15,010 bases of DNA. It comes from Prevotella sp902465605 (GTDB lineage Bacteria > Bacteroidota > Bacteroidia > Bacteroidales > Bacteroidaceae). The notes below the pieces were generated by a model. It ran no database searches. It saw nothing but the letters and a program-made list of their open reading frames with translations, and was not told where the DNA came from. The stretch spans positions 1 to 15,010 of the forward strand of contig CABQNT010000030.1 of assembly GCA_902465605.1 (NCBI GenBank), given 5' to 3'. Shown here piece after piece: positions 5,952 through 13,819 of the stretch. The translations under genes and the position numbers were made by a program. Within the stretch, counting starts at the first letter, position 1. Every line of letters starts with the position of its first letter.

Positions 5952-8813
5952 ATGAATCGACACAAAAGCTTTGACACCTATCGCAAGGTTAATATCAAAC
6001 AGCTGCTTACTTCTTTCTGTCTGCTGTTATTAACCATGTCAATGCTGATTGGTTGTTCTCGAAGCGAAAAGAATGATCAAGCAACTTTTGAGAAAGAGTA
6101 CTTAGAAAAGGAGCTAAAGGCTTTGGGGAGTATTGATTCATTGCAACGTCGGCTGAACCAATATCGTGAAGAGCACAATCGCAGTGCTATGATGCTGTGT
6201 TATCGGTTCTTGGGCATTGCTTATCGCGATTCAAGTAGGTTTAATCATGCCTTGACAGCTCATCAAAAAGAGTATGAGATTGCGTGTGAACAGGCTGATA
6301 CGCTGGAGGCAATTGTAGCTCTCAACCAGACAGGGACAGATTATAGACGGATAGGCGCACTGGAAGAGGCATCGTCTGCGCATTATCAGGCATTGAACTT
6401 ATGTGATCAATATAGCGATCATACAAGTTTCAAATCTCAAAAAAACAGAGTCGTTTCGCTTAATGGAATTGGAAATGTGCATCTTACACTTGACAATGTC
6501 GAGGCTGCTGAGAATGCTTTCAGGATGGCTTTGGATGGAGAGAAAAAGTTAGGAAGTGCCTTAGGACAAGCCATTAATTATGCTAATTTGGGCGCTCTGT
6601 TGGAATCGCAGGAGAAAATAGACTCAGCACGTTGGTACTACAAAAGGTCGATGCAGCTGAATCAAAAAGCAGGCTCGCGCTTGGGAATAGCGTTGTGCTG
6701 GATACATTTAGGAGGATTGGAAGAGAAAGCAGGTCAATGGGATCAAGCGATTGCTAAATACCAGCATGCTGAAGAAATCTTGAGAAGCGTAGGAGACCAG
6801 TGGCATTGGATGGAGGCTGTTATTTCACTCATTAGGGCAAATATAGACAAAGGTGATTTGTCCATGGCATCACATTACATGAAAGAGGCGGAGCCTGTAG
6901 CCCAACAGTTGGGTGCATGGCAGGAATTGGAAGCCTTGTATCATGAGAAGTCCAAGATGTGTTTCAAACGTGGCGACAGCGAGCAGGCTTTCATGAATTA
7001 TAATAAGAGCCAAGCATATCGTGATAGTTTGATCAGTGAAAAGAAAATACAGCACATTCAGAACATTCGCATCAAGTATGAGCGTGAAAGTAAAGAACTG
7101 CAGATGTTGACGATGAAGCGCGACATTGAGCAAGAGCGACGCATCAAAAAAGTGTTCTTGTTCAGTAGCATTTGCATTATCTTACTCTGTGCAGTCATTA
7201 TTGTATTTTTGTGGTATGTGATACGTATCAGGTCTAAAAACCATAAAATGCAAGTACAGATACAACGAGCCAAAGATCATTTCTTCATGAATATTACGCA
7301 TGAATTCCGTACGCCGTTGACAATTATTTTAGGTTTTGGCAGACAGATGACCGACGGAACGCTGACAACAAAAGAGGAACTGAAAAAAGCTGGTGGGATG
7401 ATATTAAGACAGGGCAATGGACTCCTTGATTTGGTCAACCAATTGTTGGATATAGCGAAGGAAAGGTCGGTTGTGAATCAACCGCTGTATCGACATGGGG
7501 ATGCGGTAACTTATATAAGAATGCTGGCAGAGTGTCATCAAATATTGGCACAAGATAAAAATATAGAATTTTTGTTTACTGCTAAGCAATCGTCTGTAAT
7601 GATGGACTTTATACCCAGCTATCTCACTAAGATTGTACGTAACTTACTGTCAAATGCGATTAAGTTTACACCACAACATGGAATGGTGAGAGCAAGTGTG
7701 GAAGTAGAAAAAGATAAACTGAAACTGGTGGTGAGAGATAATGGACAAGGAATTTCGTCTGACGATATACCTTATATATTTGACCTGTTTTACCAATCGC
7801 AAAATCCGTCGGCAGATGTTGGCTCGGGCGTAGGCTTGGCATTGACGAAGCAACTTGTGGAGGCAATGAATGGAACAATTGATGTAGAAAGTGAAATGGG
7901 AGTGGGTACAACCTTTACGGTGAGCTTGCCCTTAAAAGCCGCCCGTCAGGATGCTGTGATCAAGCCTATTGAGGCGTACGAACAAGAAAGTCCTAACTAC
8001 AACCAAGAGCCAGAAGAATCTGTCGAAGAACCAGAAACAGCTCATGAGAACACTGTGTCGGTGTTGGTGGTGGAAGACAATGCCGATGTGGCAAGATACA
8101 TCGGCATGCAGAAAGGGCATGAATATCAATTGTATTTTGCTCATGATGGTGTAGAAGGATTGGAGAAAGCCTTAAGTTTGATGCCCGATTTGATTCTCAC
8201 CGATTTGCTCATGCCACGAAAAGATGGGTTGGAAATGTGCCGCGAAATCAAAATGTCTGAGGTATTGAATCACATCCCAGTGATTATGATTACAGCGCGC
8301 AGTACCGATGCTGATAAATTAAAGGGATTAGAGGCTGGAGCCGATGCCTACCTTGTAAAACCGTTTAGTGCAGACGAGTTAAAGTTGAGAATTAGAAACC
8401 TGATTAAGCAAAGGGAGGTAATGCGCGAAAAATATGCACTCTCGTCAAATGTGCATGTCAATAACATGACGGCCCTGAACAAGTTGGATAAGGAGTTCTT
8501 ACATAAATTCATTGATTATGTATATGTTCATATGAACAACGGAACGGTAAGCGTGGAATCGGTAGCAGCCGACTTGTGCATGACTCCCAAACAATTAAGG
8601 TCTAAAACAGTGGCTATCACCGGTGAAAATCCAAGTGCTTATATTCAAAAGATTAGATTGGAAAAAGCGCAACGCATGTTACAAGTAGAGCCAAATATGA
8701 GTATTGGAGAAATCGCATTGAAATGTGGATTTGAAGATTTTGCCTATTTCTCACGAGTATTCAAGAAAAAATATGGTGTGATGCCGTCACAATATCGTCG
8801 ATTGCCATCTTAA
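5952..8813 (+). CDS. Hybrid two-component regulator: lipobox, TPR, histidine kinase, receiver, AraC-type
   Basis: This single 953-residue protein senses outside the cytoplasm and binds DNA inside. From the ATG at 5952 it has a basic N-terminus, a hydrophobic stretch and a lipobox-like LIGC (Cys about 35). About six TPR-like helical repeats follow (roughly 75-370, e.g. ANLGALLESQEKIDSA), then a short coiled coil. A membrane helix spans about 401-425. The HisKA motif FFMNITHEFRTP places the phospho-His at about 450. The ATPase has NLLSNAIKFT (564-573), DNGQG (596-600) and GSGVGLAL (624-631). The receiver has VVEDN, phospho-Asp about 751 in LILTDLLMP, and Lys about 803 in YLVKPF. The C-terminal AraC-type helix-turn-helix (about 863-951) includes SIGEIALKCGF and YFSRVFKKKYG. 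All catalytic residues are present. The TPR sensor region distinguishes it from the beta-propeller glycan sensors of the same class. Targets are unknown; the secreted-protein gene immediately downstream is a candidate. Confidence 0.93.
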   Translation: MNRHKSFDTYRKVNIKQLLTSFCLLLLTMSMLIGCSRSEKNDQATFEKEYLEKELKALGSIDSLQRRLNQYREEHNRSAMMLCYRFLGIAYRDSSRFNHALTAHQKEYEIACEQADTLEAIVALNQTGTDYRRIGALEEASSAHYQALNLCDQYSDHTSFKSQKNRVVSLNGIGNVHLTLDNVEAAENAFRMALDGEKKLGSALGQAINYANLGALLESQEKIDSARWYYKRSMQLNQKAGSRLGIALCWIHLGGLEEKAGQWDQAIAKYQHAEEILRSVGDQWHWMEAVISLIRANIDKGDLSMASHYMKEAEPVAQQLGAWQELEALYHEKSKMCFKRGDSEQAFMNYNKSQAYRDSLISEKKIQHIQNIRIKYERESKELQMLTMKRDIEQERRIKKVFLFSSICIILLCAVIIVFLWYVIRIRSKNHKMQVQIQRAKDHFFMNITHEFRTPLTIILGFGRQMTDGTLTTKEELKKAGGMILRQGNGLLDLVNQLLDIAKERSVVNQPLYRHGDAVTYIRMLAECHQILAQDKNIEFLFTAKQSSVMMDFIPSYLTKIVRNLLSNAIKFTPQHGMVRASVEVEKDKLKLVVRDNGQGISSDDIPYIFDLFYQSQNPSADVGSGVGLALTKQLVEAMNGTIDVESEMGVGTTFTVSLPLKAARQDAVIKPIEAYEQESPNYNQEPEESVEEPETAHENTVSVLVVEDNADVARYIGMQKGHEYQLYFAHDGVEGLEKALSLMPDLILTDLLMPRKDGLEMCREIKMSEVLNHIPVIMITARSTDADKLKGLEAGADAYLVKPFSADELKLRIRNLIKQREVMREKYALSSNVHVNNMTALNKLDKEFLHKFIDYVYVHMNNGTVSVESVAADLCMTPKQLRSKTVAITGENPSAYIQKIRLEKAQRMLQVEPNMSIGEIALKCGFEDFAYFSRVFKKKYGVMPSQYRRLPS

Positions 8814-8845
8814 ACAGAACGGCAAGTTGTTCGTAATTTTTTATG

Positions 8846-8877
8846 AAAGCGTATCTTTTTGAAGGGTACGTTTTTTT
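8846..8877 (+). terminator. Rho-independent terminator after the regulator gene
   Basis: CGTATCTTT (8850-8858) pairs with GAAGGGTACG (arm 8862-8870, two G-T pairs) over a 3-base loop. Seven T follow at 8871-8877. It lies 37 bases after the stop codon, so the regulator is probably transcribed on its own. Confidence 0.8.
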
Positions 8878-9120
8878 ATGTCATTAGGACTTTTAGTTCA
8901 TTGAAAACAAGCAAGTTGCGTTTTTCTTTTGGACGAAAAATCCTAAACGTTATCAAGCATTATGTTAGATAATTCCTATATTAAGGCAGAATAGTCCTAC
9001 CTACCTGTTCCTGTACTGTTTAATTTTGCTCCATGAAAAGTGCTTGGCACAAATTAACAAATTAAATCGTAATAATCACACCCAGGACGACAATATGGAG
9101 TTCTGCTAAAAACAAACAGT
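8878..9120 (+). promoter_or_regulatory. Upstream region of the secreted-protein gene, weak promoter candidate
   Basis: This gene-free stretch should hold the promoter of the secreted-protein gene. The best -7 candidate is TAATTTTG at 9021-9028, which would leave an untranslated leader of about 85 bases. No TTTG lies at the proper distance upstream of it. The absence of a good -33 element would fit a promoter that needs an activator, for example the neighbouring AraC-type regulator, but this is speculation. TTAGGA (8884-8889) and TCCTAA (8940-8945) form a widely spaced inverted repeat of doubtful meaning. Confidence 0.35.
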
Positions 9121-12100
9121 ATGAGGAAAATTTTAGCTTTATTCATTGGTATATGGATATGCCAATTGAATGTTACTCAAGCAGTAGCACAGAATGTGAC
9201 GATTAGCCCTACAACGGGTAAGTTGGTCGCTGGTCTCACCTATGATGGTGAGTTGGGTTTTCAGAATGGTTGGAGTTCGCTGTGGAGACATGAGCAGTTG
9301 CCGCTGACGCTTACCGTTTCCGACAAGGCGGACATCTCTGGCAGTGGGGTGTTGACAGACCCAGCAGGTGACATCATTCTGGATACGTCACAAGATAAGT
9401 ACGTTGTCATTTCTGGCCAACCGTTGACGACAGAGTTGCACATGTGTATCTCCCTGCCTAAAGGTTATCGGTTCACGGGGTACCGCATGGTGTTCTTGAA
9501 TAATGTCAATGGTAAGACCATCAGCGACGCGGAGTTGGCTGAAATCGACAAGCAGCTTTATGAAACGGGTAGTGACTTCGATTACAGTCAGTACAAGGTC
9601 ACTACGGGAAACATGCCGGGAACCAACGATACGAAAGAGTACGTCATAGAGCGCACCAGTAAGAATGAATCGGATATGGGTAACAACCTCTATTTCTTGC
9701 TGCATCATACTGTTGAGGGGTTCTATGGCGTTACCTTGAAGTCGTGCGAACTTTATTTCACAGCCGAAGGTGCTTTCGATGCCAAGGTGACACCAGGCTC
9801 GCCTGCCGACATCGTCAGTCAGGGTGTGAACATGATAGGTTCTCCGTTCAATACAGGTAAGTTGGATTTGGGGGAGATAAAACCTCATACCAAAAATGGA
9901 AAAACCTTTTATAGCTACGATTACCAGAATGTAGAGGAACTCAAGGCCAGCAACTGGCTCTATCAGGAGAATGCCGTAACTGCTGACAAGAAGCTGCCCA
10001 CAACCGCAGGAACTGGAAGTATCCAAGCCTTGCAGAATGGCGGACAGTTGTACTATGCGTTGGGCAATAATACCTATTATATAGAGTCGCCAACCGCTAC
10101 TGTCACACAGAATGGCATTGCGGTGCCTTTGGGCTATCGCATCACTGGTGCCAAGATTAAGTATCATTACGGGAAGGCAGCTGCCGCAGGATACATAAGA
10201 TATAACGACAATAGAGTACGCAACCCAGCCTTCAAACCATCTCCTTACACACTGAAGGTGTACAGTACAAACAAGGGCGAGATTGCAGAGACACGAACCG
10301 TAAACAGTGGAGCTGACGGAACGGTGGAGCTGACAAATCTGAACAACGATGCCATTAAGTTCTCTATTGAGGGACTTGCCGAGAACACCAAGGCGCTACT
10401 TACTTTTGAGCTAACCCTTGAGGCACTCAACCCGTTCATCAACAACATTGACATCATTTGCCACTCGATGGTTGAGAATGGTCCTACACTGATGCAACAG
10501 TTCACGAGTAACGACTTCCAGGTGTCTGGTGGCAAGTTTGTCTTCTATGTGCCGCAAGACTTCTTTGGAGGCGGGGAGCAGAAGTGCCGCTTCACATTCG
10601 AGAACTTGTACAGCAAATATGGCGATGAAACCTATCAGCAGACAGACCCACGCCATGCTCGCTACTTCTTCGTGAAGTCAAAATACTACAACGATACCGA
10701 CGGACACCAGTACAGTACCACAGGCTACGAGCCTGCTTCTGACAAGATTGCTACATCTATGTGCGGAGATCAGGCATTCAAATACAGCAATATTGATGAG
10801 CTGAGCAACACTAATATCTCGGGCAGCGCAACACAGTTGCAGGAATATCCTTACTCGGAGACTCTCTATTTGGCCCAGGGAGGCAGTTTTTCTGCAGACA
10901 TTGTGCTCAAGGTGGGTGAAGGAAAGCCCTGCTACTTGTTTACTGCCGATGAAACCCGATGGAACGTTGCGCCAACCACAGCCATGGAACACCGTTACTA
11001 TGCTTATTATCTCATGGATCTGAAGCTGGAGACAAAGGACTATGTAGCAAAGTGTGTACTGACCAAACTTTACGATGCCACCTGCTACGAAAAAGACGGA
11101 CAGGATGCCGAACTACCCATGTATGGTGGCGAGTTCAAAGCGCTGGATGCGAAAACGGGTAAAGAAATTCCTACTGGCAGAGCTTACCTGACCGTGCCAA
11201 TGATGAAGCAGGCTTTGATAGATGAGCTTTATGGCAATCCAGCAAAGGGTATTGCGGGCGTTGAAGCCACGGGCATGCAAGTTCTCTATTTGGACTATAC
11301 CAACCTATACTCCGTGCATATCCCTGAAGCCAGTGAGATGAATGAGATGAAGTCGTTGCTCAACCCCAACTGCCTCATCTACTTCCCAGAACGCACCTGC
11401 TACCAAATGGATAATTATGTACAGAAGACGCAGAGCGGAGACTATCGAGCTTGTAAGAACATCGTGATAACCGACCGCCAGCCTTTCTACGCACCGTACA
11501 AGATAACCGTCCCAGCAGAGAACTATGCAAGCTATACGCGTGAGATTACCATTCCTGCCAATGGCAAGGTGGCCTACGCAACGGTGGTTCTGCCATTTAC
11601 CTTAGAGGTTACAGATGGAGTGCATACCAACGAAGATGGACAGTGCTCGTTCAAGGTGAGCAAGATGACACCAGAAAACTGTTTGGCATTGGAAGATGGA
11701 GAGTACGCATCTGCCCAGAGTTATCGCGCTAAGGCAAAGTTCGACCTGATTACAGAAACACACACAGAAGCCAATGTGCCATACATGGTAGAGGTGACGA
11801 CGGCTCCAACGGATGAGAATATCTCGTTCATAGCCAAACAGAAAGGTTCTGACATCATGGCAACGAAGGGAAGTGCGATGAATGCTACTGAATACACATT
11901 CAGTGGAGAAACTGCAACAGGCAAGATAGGTGCTACGACTTACAACTTCCATAATTACGGTTCGTATGCTGGAAAGAAAATTGACAGGACTGCAAAGAAA
12001 GTGTTCTATTTTGCGAAGAACATGTATTTGAGCTCCACCAATCTAAGGCCAGAATTCCCGTATGTTTATGTATATCCATTCCGTGCATACTACGAGTATA

Positions 12101-12384
12101 GCTCTGCGGGTGCTCCTGCCAAACTGTTCTCCTTCTGGGCAACTCTTGACGAAGAGTTTGGTACGCCAACTGGCATTACTGACACGAATGCAGTACCCGA
12201 TTTGGCTATTGTTCCAGGAGAGGGAAGCCTAACGGCTTCGGCAAGAGAGGCCACCGTGGTGAAAGTTTATGGCAGCAATGGCGTGATGGTATGGTCAGTG
12301 AGTCTTGATAGAGGTGAAACCCAGACCGTGACTCTGCCAGGTGGACTTTATGTAGTGAATGGAAAGAAAATCATCGTAAAATAG
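9121..12384 (+). CDS. Large secreted protein with type IX secretion-like C-terminal tail
   Basis: This protein of 1087 residues has an N-terminal signal peptide (MRKILALFIGIWICQLNVTQ, cleavage near AVAQ, residue 24). I recognise no enzyme motif. The body is rich in beta-type sequence, Asn, Thr and Tyr. A motif recurs: LPKGYRFTG (112-120) and VPLGYRITG (335-343) sit in similar contexts, so the N-terminal third may hold two related modules about 220 residues apart. From about residue 1013 (TPTGITDTNA) to the end (GGLYVVNGKKIIVK) the sequence looks like the C-terminal sorting domain of type IX secretion cargo common in Prevotella, so the protein is probably exported to the cell surface or medium. 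It starts a two-gene unit with the small protein 17 bases downstream. It lies next to a hybrid regulator that may control it. Possible roles are adhesion or binding of host or food polymers; function is unknown. Confidence 0.85.
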   Translation: MRKILALFIGIWICQLNVTQAVAQNVTISPTTGKLVAGLTYDGELGFQNGWSSLWRHEQLPLTLTVSDKADISGSGVLTDPAGDIILDTSQDKYVVISGQPLTTELHMCISLPKGYRFTGYRMVFLNNVNGKTISDAELAEIDKQLYETGSDFDYSQYKVTTGNMPGTNDTKEYVIERTSKNESDMGNNLYFLLHHTVEGFYGVTLKSCELYFTAEGAFDAKVTPGSPADIVSQGVNMIGSPFNTGKLDLGEIKPHTKNGKTFYSYDYQNVEELKASNWLYQENAVTADKKLPTTAGTGSIQALQNGGQLYYALGNNTYYIESPTATVTQNGIAVPLGYRITGAKIKYHYGKAAAAGYIRYNDNRVRNPAFKPSPYTLKVYSTNKGEIAETRTVNSGADGTVELTNLNNDAIKFSIEGLAENTKALLTFELTLEALNPFINNIDIICHSMVENGPTLMQQFTSNDFQVSGGKFVFYVPQDFFGGGEQKCRFTFENLYSKYGDETYQQTDPRHARYFFVKSKYYNDTDGHQYSTTGYEPASDKIATSMCGDQAFKYSNIDELSNTNISGSATQLQEYPYSETLYLAQGGSFSADIVLKVGEGKPCYLFTADETRWNVAPTTAMEHRYYAYYLMDLKLETKDYVAKCVLTKLYDATCYEKDGQDAELPMYGGEFKALDAKTGKEIPTGRAYLTVPMMKQALIDELYGNPAKGIAGVEATGMQVLYLDYTNLYSVHIPEASEMNEMKSLLNPNCLIYFPERTCYQMDNYVQKTQSGDYRACKNIVITDRQPFYAPYKITVPAENYASYTREITIPANGKVAYATVVLPFTLEVTDGVHTNEDGQCSFKVSKMTPENCLALEDGEYASAQSYRAKAKFDLITETHTEANVPYMVEVTTAPTDENISFIAKQKGSDIMATKGSAMNATEYTFSGETATGKIGATTYNFHNYGSYAGKKIDRTAKKVFYFAKNMYLSSTNLRPEFPYVYVYPFRAYYEYSSAGAPAKLFSFWATLDEEFGTPTGITDTNAVPDLAIVPGEGSLTASAREATVVKVYGSNGVMVWSVSLDRGETQTVTLPGGLYVVNGKKIIVK

Positions 12385-12386
12385 TT

Positions 12387-12394
12387 AGGGAGGA
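12387..12394 (+). promoter_or_regulatory. Strong Shine-Dalgarno sequence of the small protein gene
   Basis: AGGGAGGA lies 7 bases before the ATG at 12402. Most Bacteroidetes genes, including the others in this window, lack such a site, so strong or independent translation of this small gene inside the two-gene transcript is likely. It confirms the start codon. Confidence 0.7.
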
Positions 12395-12401
12395 AGTCGT
12401 T

Positions 12402-12596
12402 ATGAAGAAGCAATATATAGCACCGGAAATTATATCCGTCAACACTTGTTATGGGCAATTGATGCAAGGAAGTTATAATGACCACGCAGACAGCAAGCAA
12501 TTTGAATTTAAAGTAGAGGATGAGGAGCTTGAGGATTTAACAGATAGCGGATATCGTAAATACAAGCTTTGGGATCCAGAAGATTTCGACTACTAA
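12402..12596 (+). CDS. Small acidic protein of the MKKxYxxPxI type, function unknown
   Basis: This 64-residue protein begins MKKQYIAPEIISVNTCYGQL and has no obvious export signal. The N-terminal pattern (MKK, aromatic, Pro, a hydrophobic patch, then LM and Gly/Ser at 20-24) resembles many small unnamed proteins in Prevotella and Bacteroides. The second half is rich in Asp and Glu (KVEDEELEDL) and ends WDPEDFDY. There is one Cys at residue 16. The gene follows the secreted-protein gene by 17 bases, has its own strong ribosome site and is followed by a terminator, so it is almost certainly expressed. Whether it is a leader-bearing precursor peptide, a partner of the secreted protein or something else cannot be told from the sequence. 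Confidence 0.75.
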   Translation: MKKQYIAPEIISVNTCYGQLMQGSYNDHADSKQFEFKVEDEELEDLTDSGYRKYKLWDPEDFDY

Positions 12597-12630
12597 ACTT
12601 TCCTCATTACGATGTGTATTTAGTTTAGGT

Positions 12631-12670
12631 GATCCGGGCAGGGCGATGAGTTTTGTCCGGATCTGTTTTG
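12631..12670 (+). terminator. Terminator-like hairpin after the small protein gene
   Basis: GATCCGGGCA (12631-12640) pairs with TGTCCGGATC (12654-12663), 10 pairs with one G-T, over a 13-base loop. It is followed by TGTTTTG. The T-run is modest, but the position 34 bases after the stop fits the end of the two-gene unit. Confidence 0.7.
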
Positions 12671-12723
12671 TGCTACATCTTTTTTGTGTATGATGACAGA
12701 AACATAAAAACAGGATGGTTTGC

Positions 12724-12754
12724 TTTGACTTTTCCTCTATTTGTCTTACCTTTG
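12724..12754 (+). promoter_or_regulatory. Promoter of folP
   Basis: TTTG (12724-12727), a 19-base spacer and TACCTTTG (12747-12754) followed by C are a near-perfect Bacteroidetes promoter. Transcription would start about 12761. The leader of some 60 bases contains short GC-rich complementary segments (GCAC with GTGC near 12781 and 12796) and may fold. Confidence 0.85.
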
Positions 12755-12823
12755 CAAAGAAGGCCGTGATAACGCTCGCCGCACCGTAAATGGCGTGCGT
12801 CGGCAGCTAAGAAGATAAATTTT

Positions 12824-13672
12824 ATGGAAGACATGGATGCGAGGAAAGGTTACACGATCAACGTCCGCGGCAGGTTGGTTGACCTATCTAGACCGCTGGT
12901 GATGGGGATTCTGAATGTTACGCCCGACTCCTTTTACCAAGGGAGCAGAAAGCAGACGGAAATAGAGATTGCCCAGCGCACCAACCAGATTATAGAAGAA
13001 GGTGGAGAAATGATTGATGTGGGTGCGTTCTCCACACGTCCCGGTGCTTTTGAGGTGACCGAGGAAGAGGAGATGGACAGGCTTCGCCGCGCTTTGGCCA
13101 TCGTTAGGCGCGAGCAGCCGGAAGCTATTGTATCGGTTGATACCTATCGGCCACACGTGGCTCGTCGATGTGTAGAAGAGTGGGGCGCTGACATCATTAA
13201 CGACGTATCCGAAGGTGGACTTACCGGTATTGTCAACACGCCGATACACGAAGAGGGGAGTATGTTCGAGACCGTTGCACGGCTTCAGGTGCCATATATC
13301 CTCATGTCGGTGAAGTCGAATCTGCATGACATGCTGATTGCTTTTGCCAGGGAGACGCAGGAGTTGTATGCCCTGGGCGCAAAAGACATCATCCTGGACC
13401 CTGGGTTTGGCTTCGGAAAAACGCTTGACGAGAACTACAAGATCTATCAACACATGGAGCGTCTGCAGGTGCTTGACTTGCCGTTGCTGGTGGGGATATC
13501 CCGAAAAAGCATGATATTCAAGTTGCTGGGCGGTGATTCTACTACATCTCTAAATGGCACGACGGTACTCAACACCGTCGCGTTACAGAAGGGAGCTTCC
13601 ATTCTGCGCGTGCACGATGTGCGAGAGGCTGTGGAGGCCTGTAAGATTTACGAGAGAATGCAAGGGGTGTGA
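12824..13672 (+). CDS. folP: Dihydropteroate synthase
   Basis: This enzyme joins the pterin diphosphate to p-aminobenzoate in folate synthesis and is the sulfonamide target. The protein has 282 residues, a normal length. Motifs in order: VMGILNVTPDSF (26-37), IDVGAFSTRPGA (64-75), VSVDTYR (103-109), IINDVS (124-129), DPGFGFGKT (192-200), VGISRKSM (223-230) and RVHDV (262-266). The segment after PYILM departs from the usual LMHMQGTPxxMQ loop: here it reads LMSVKSNLHDM, lacks the His, and is about 13 residues shorter than in Bacteroides-type enzymes as I recall them. There is instead extra sequence around 130-147. The core ligands are retained, so the enzyme should be active. ATG at 12824 is chosen; ATG at 12833 is possible. 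cdaA follows in the same direction after 147 bases, a pairing common in Bacteroidetes. Confidence 0.95.
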   Translation: MEDMDARKGYTINVRGRLVDLSRPLVMGILNVTPDSFYQGSRKQTEIEIAQRTNQIIEEGGEMIDVGAFSTRPGAFEVTEEEEMDRLRRALAIVRREQPEAIVSVDTYRPHVARRCVEEWGADIINDVSEGGLTGIVNTPIHEEGSMFETVARLQVPYILMSVKSNLHDMLIAFARETQELYALGAKDIILDPGFGFGKTLDENYKIYQHMERLQVLDLPLLVGISRKSMIFKLLGGDSTTSLNGTTVLNTVALQKGASILRVHDVREAVEACKIYERMQGV

Positions 13673-13697
13673 TGAGCAAAGGCCCCGCCCCAACAGC

Positions 13698-13735
13698 CTC
13701 ACGCCCAACCCCTCCCCAAAAGGGAGGGGAGTAAT
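13698..13735. repeat. GC-rich palindromic element (CCCCTCCC / GGGAGGGG)
   Basis: CCCCTCCC (13709-13716) and GGGAGGGG (13722-13729) form a perfect 8-base stem over the loop CAAAA. The flanking sequence, translated in one frame, reads SLTPNPSPKGRG. This string is familiar from spurious proteins in many bacterial genomes and marks a widespread dispersed intergenic palindrome. It starts about 26 bases after the folP stop. A short T-run (TTTTT, 13740-13744) lies ten bases beyond the stem, so weak termination between folP and cdaA is possible. Confidence 0.75.
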
Positions 13736-13760
13736 TAGCTTTTTGGGTTGCGGAACTATA

Positions 13761-13819
13761 AACTCGTAAACTCGTAAACTCGTAAACTTGTCAACTAAAA
13801 AAACTCACAAACTCACAAA
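13761..13819. repeat. 8-base tandem repeats just before cdaA
   Basis: AACTCGTA is repeated three times without interruption (13761-13784), followed by the variants AACTTGTC and AACTAAAA, then AAACTCAC twice (13801-13816), ending directly at the cdaA start codon. The unit keeps an AACT core every 8 bases. A change in copy number would alter the leader of cdaA. Confidence 0.85.

Noticed and set aside
9388..10167. Long antisense frame of 259 residues in the secreted-protein gene
   Set aside because: It mirrors the codons of a real gene with a signal peptide and sorting tail, and has no recognisable domain.
12761..12823. Riboswitch in the folP leader
   Set aside because: Some GC-rich complementarity exists, but the leader is only about 60 bases and no known aptamer pattern is visible.
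12884..13453. Antisense frame of 189 residues in folP
   Set aside because: It is the reverse of well-conserved folP codons and shows no family likeness.
13761..13819. CRISPR-like array
   Set aside because: The repeats are 8 bases long, directly adjoining and without spacers, so they are simple tandem repeats.
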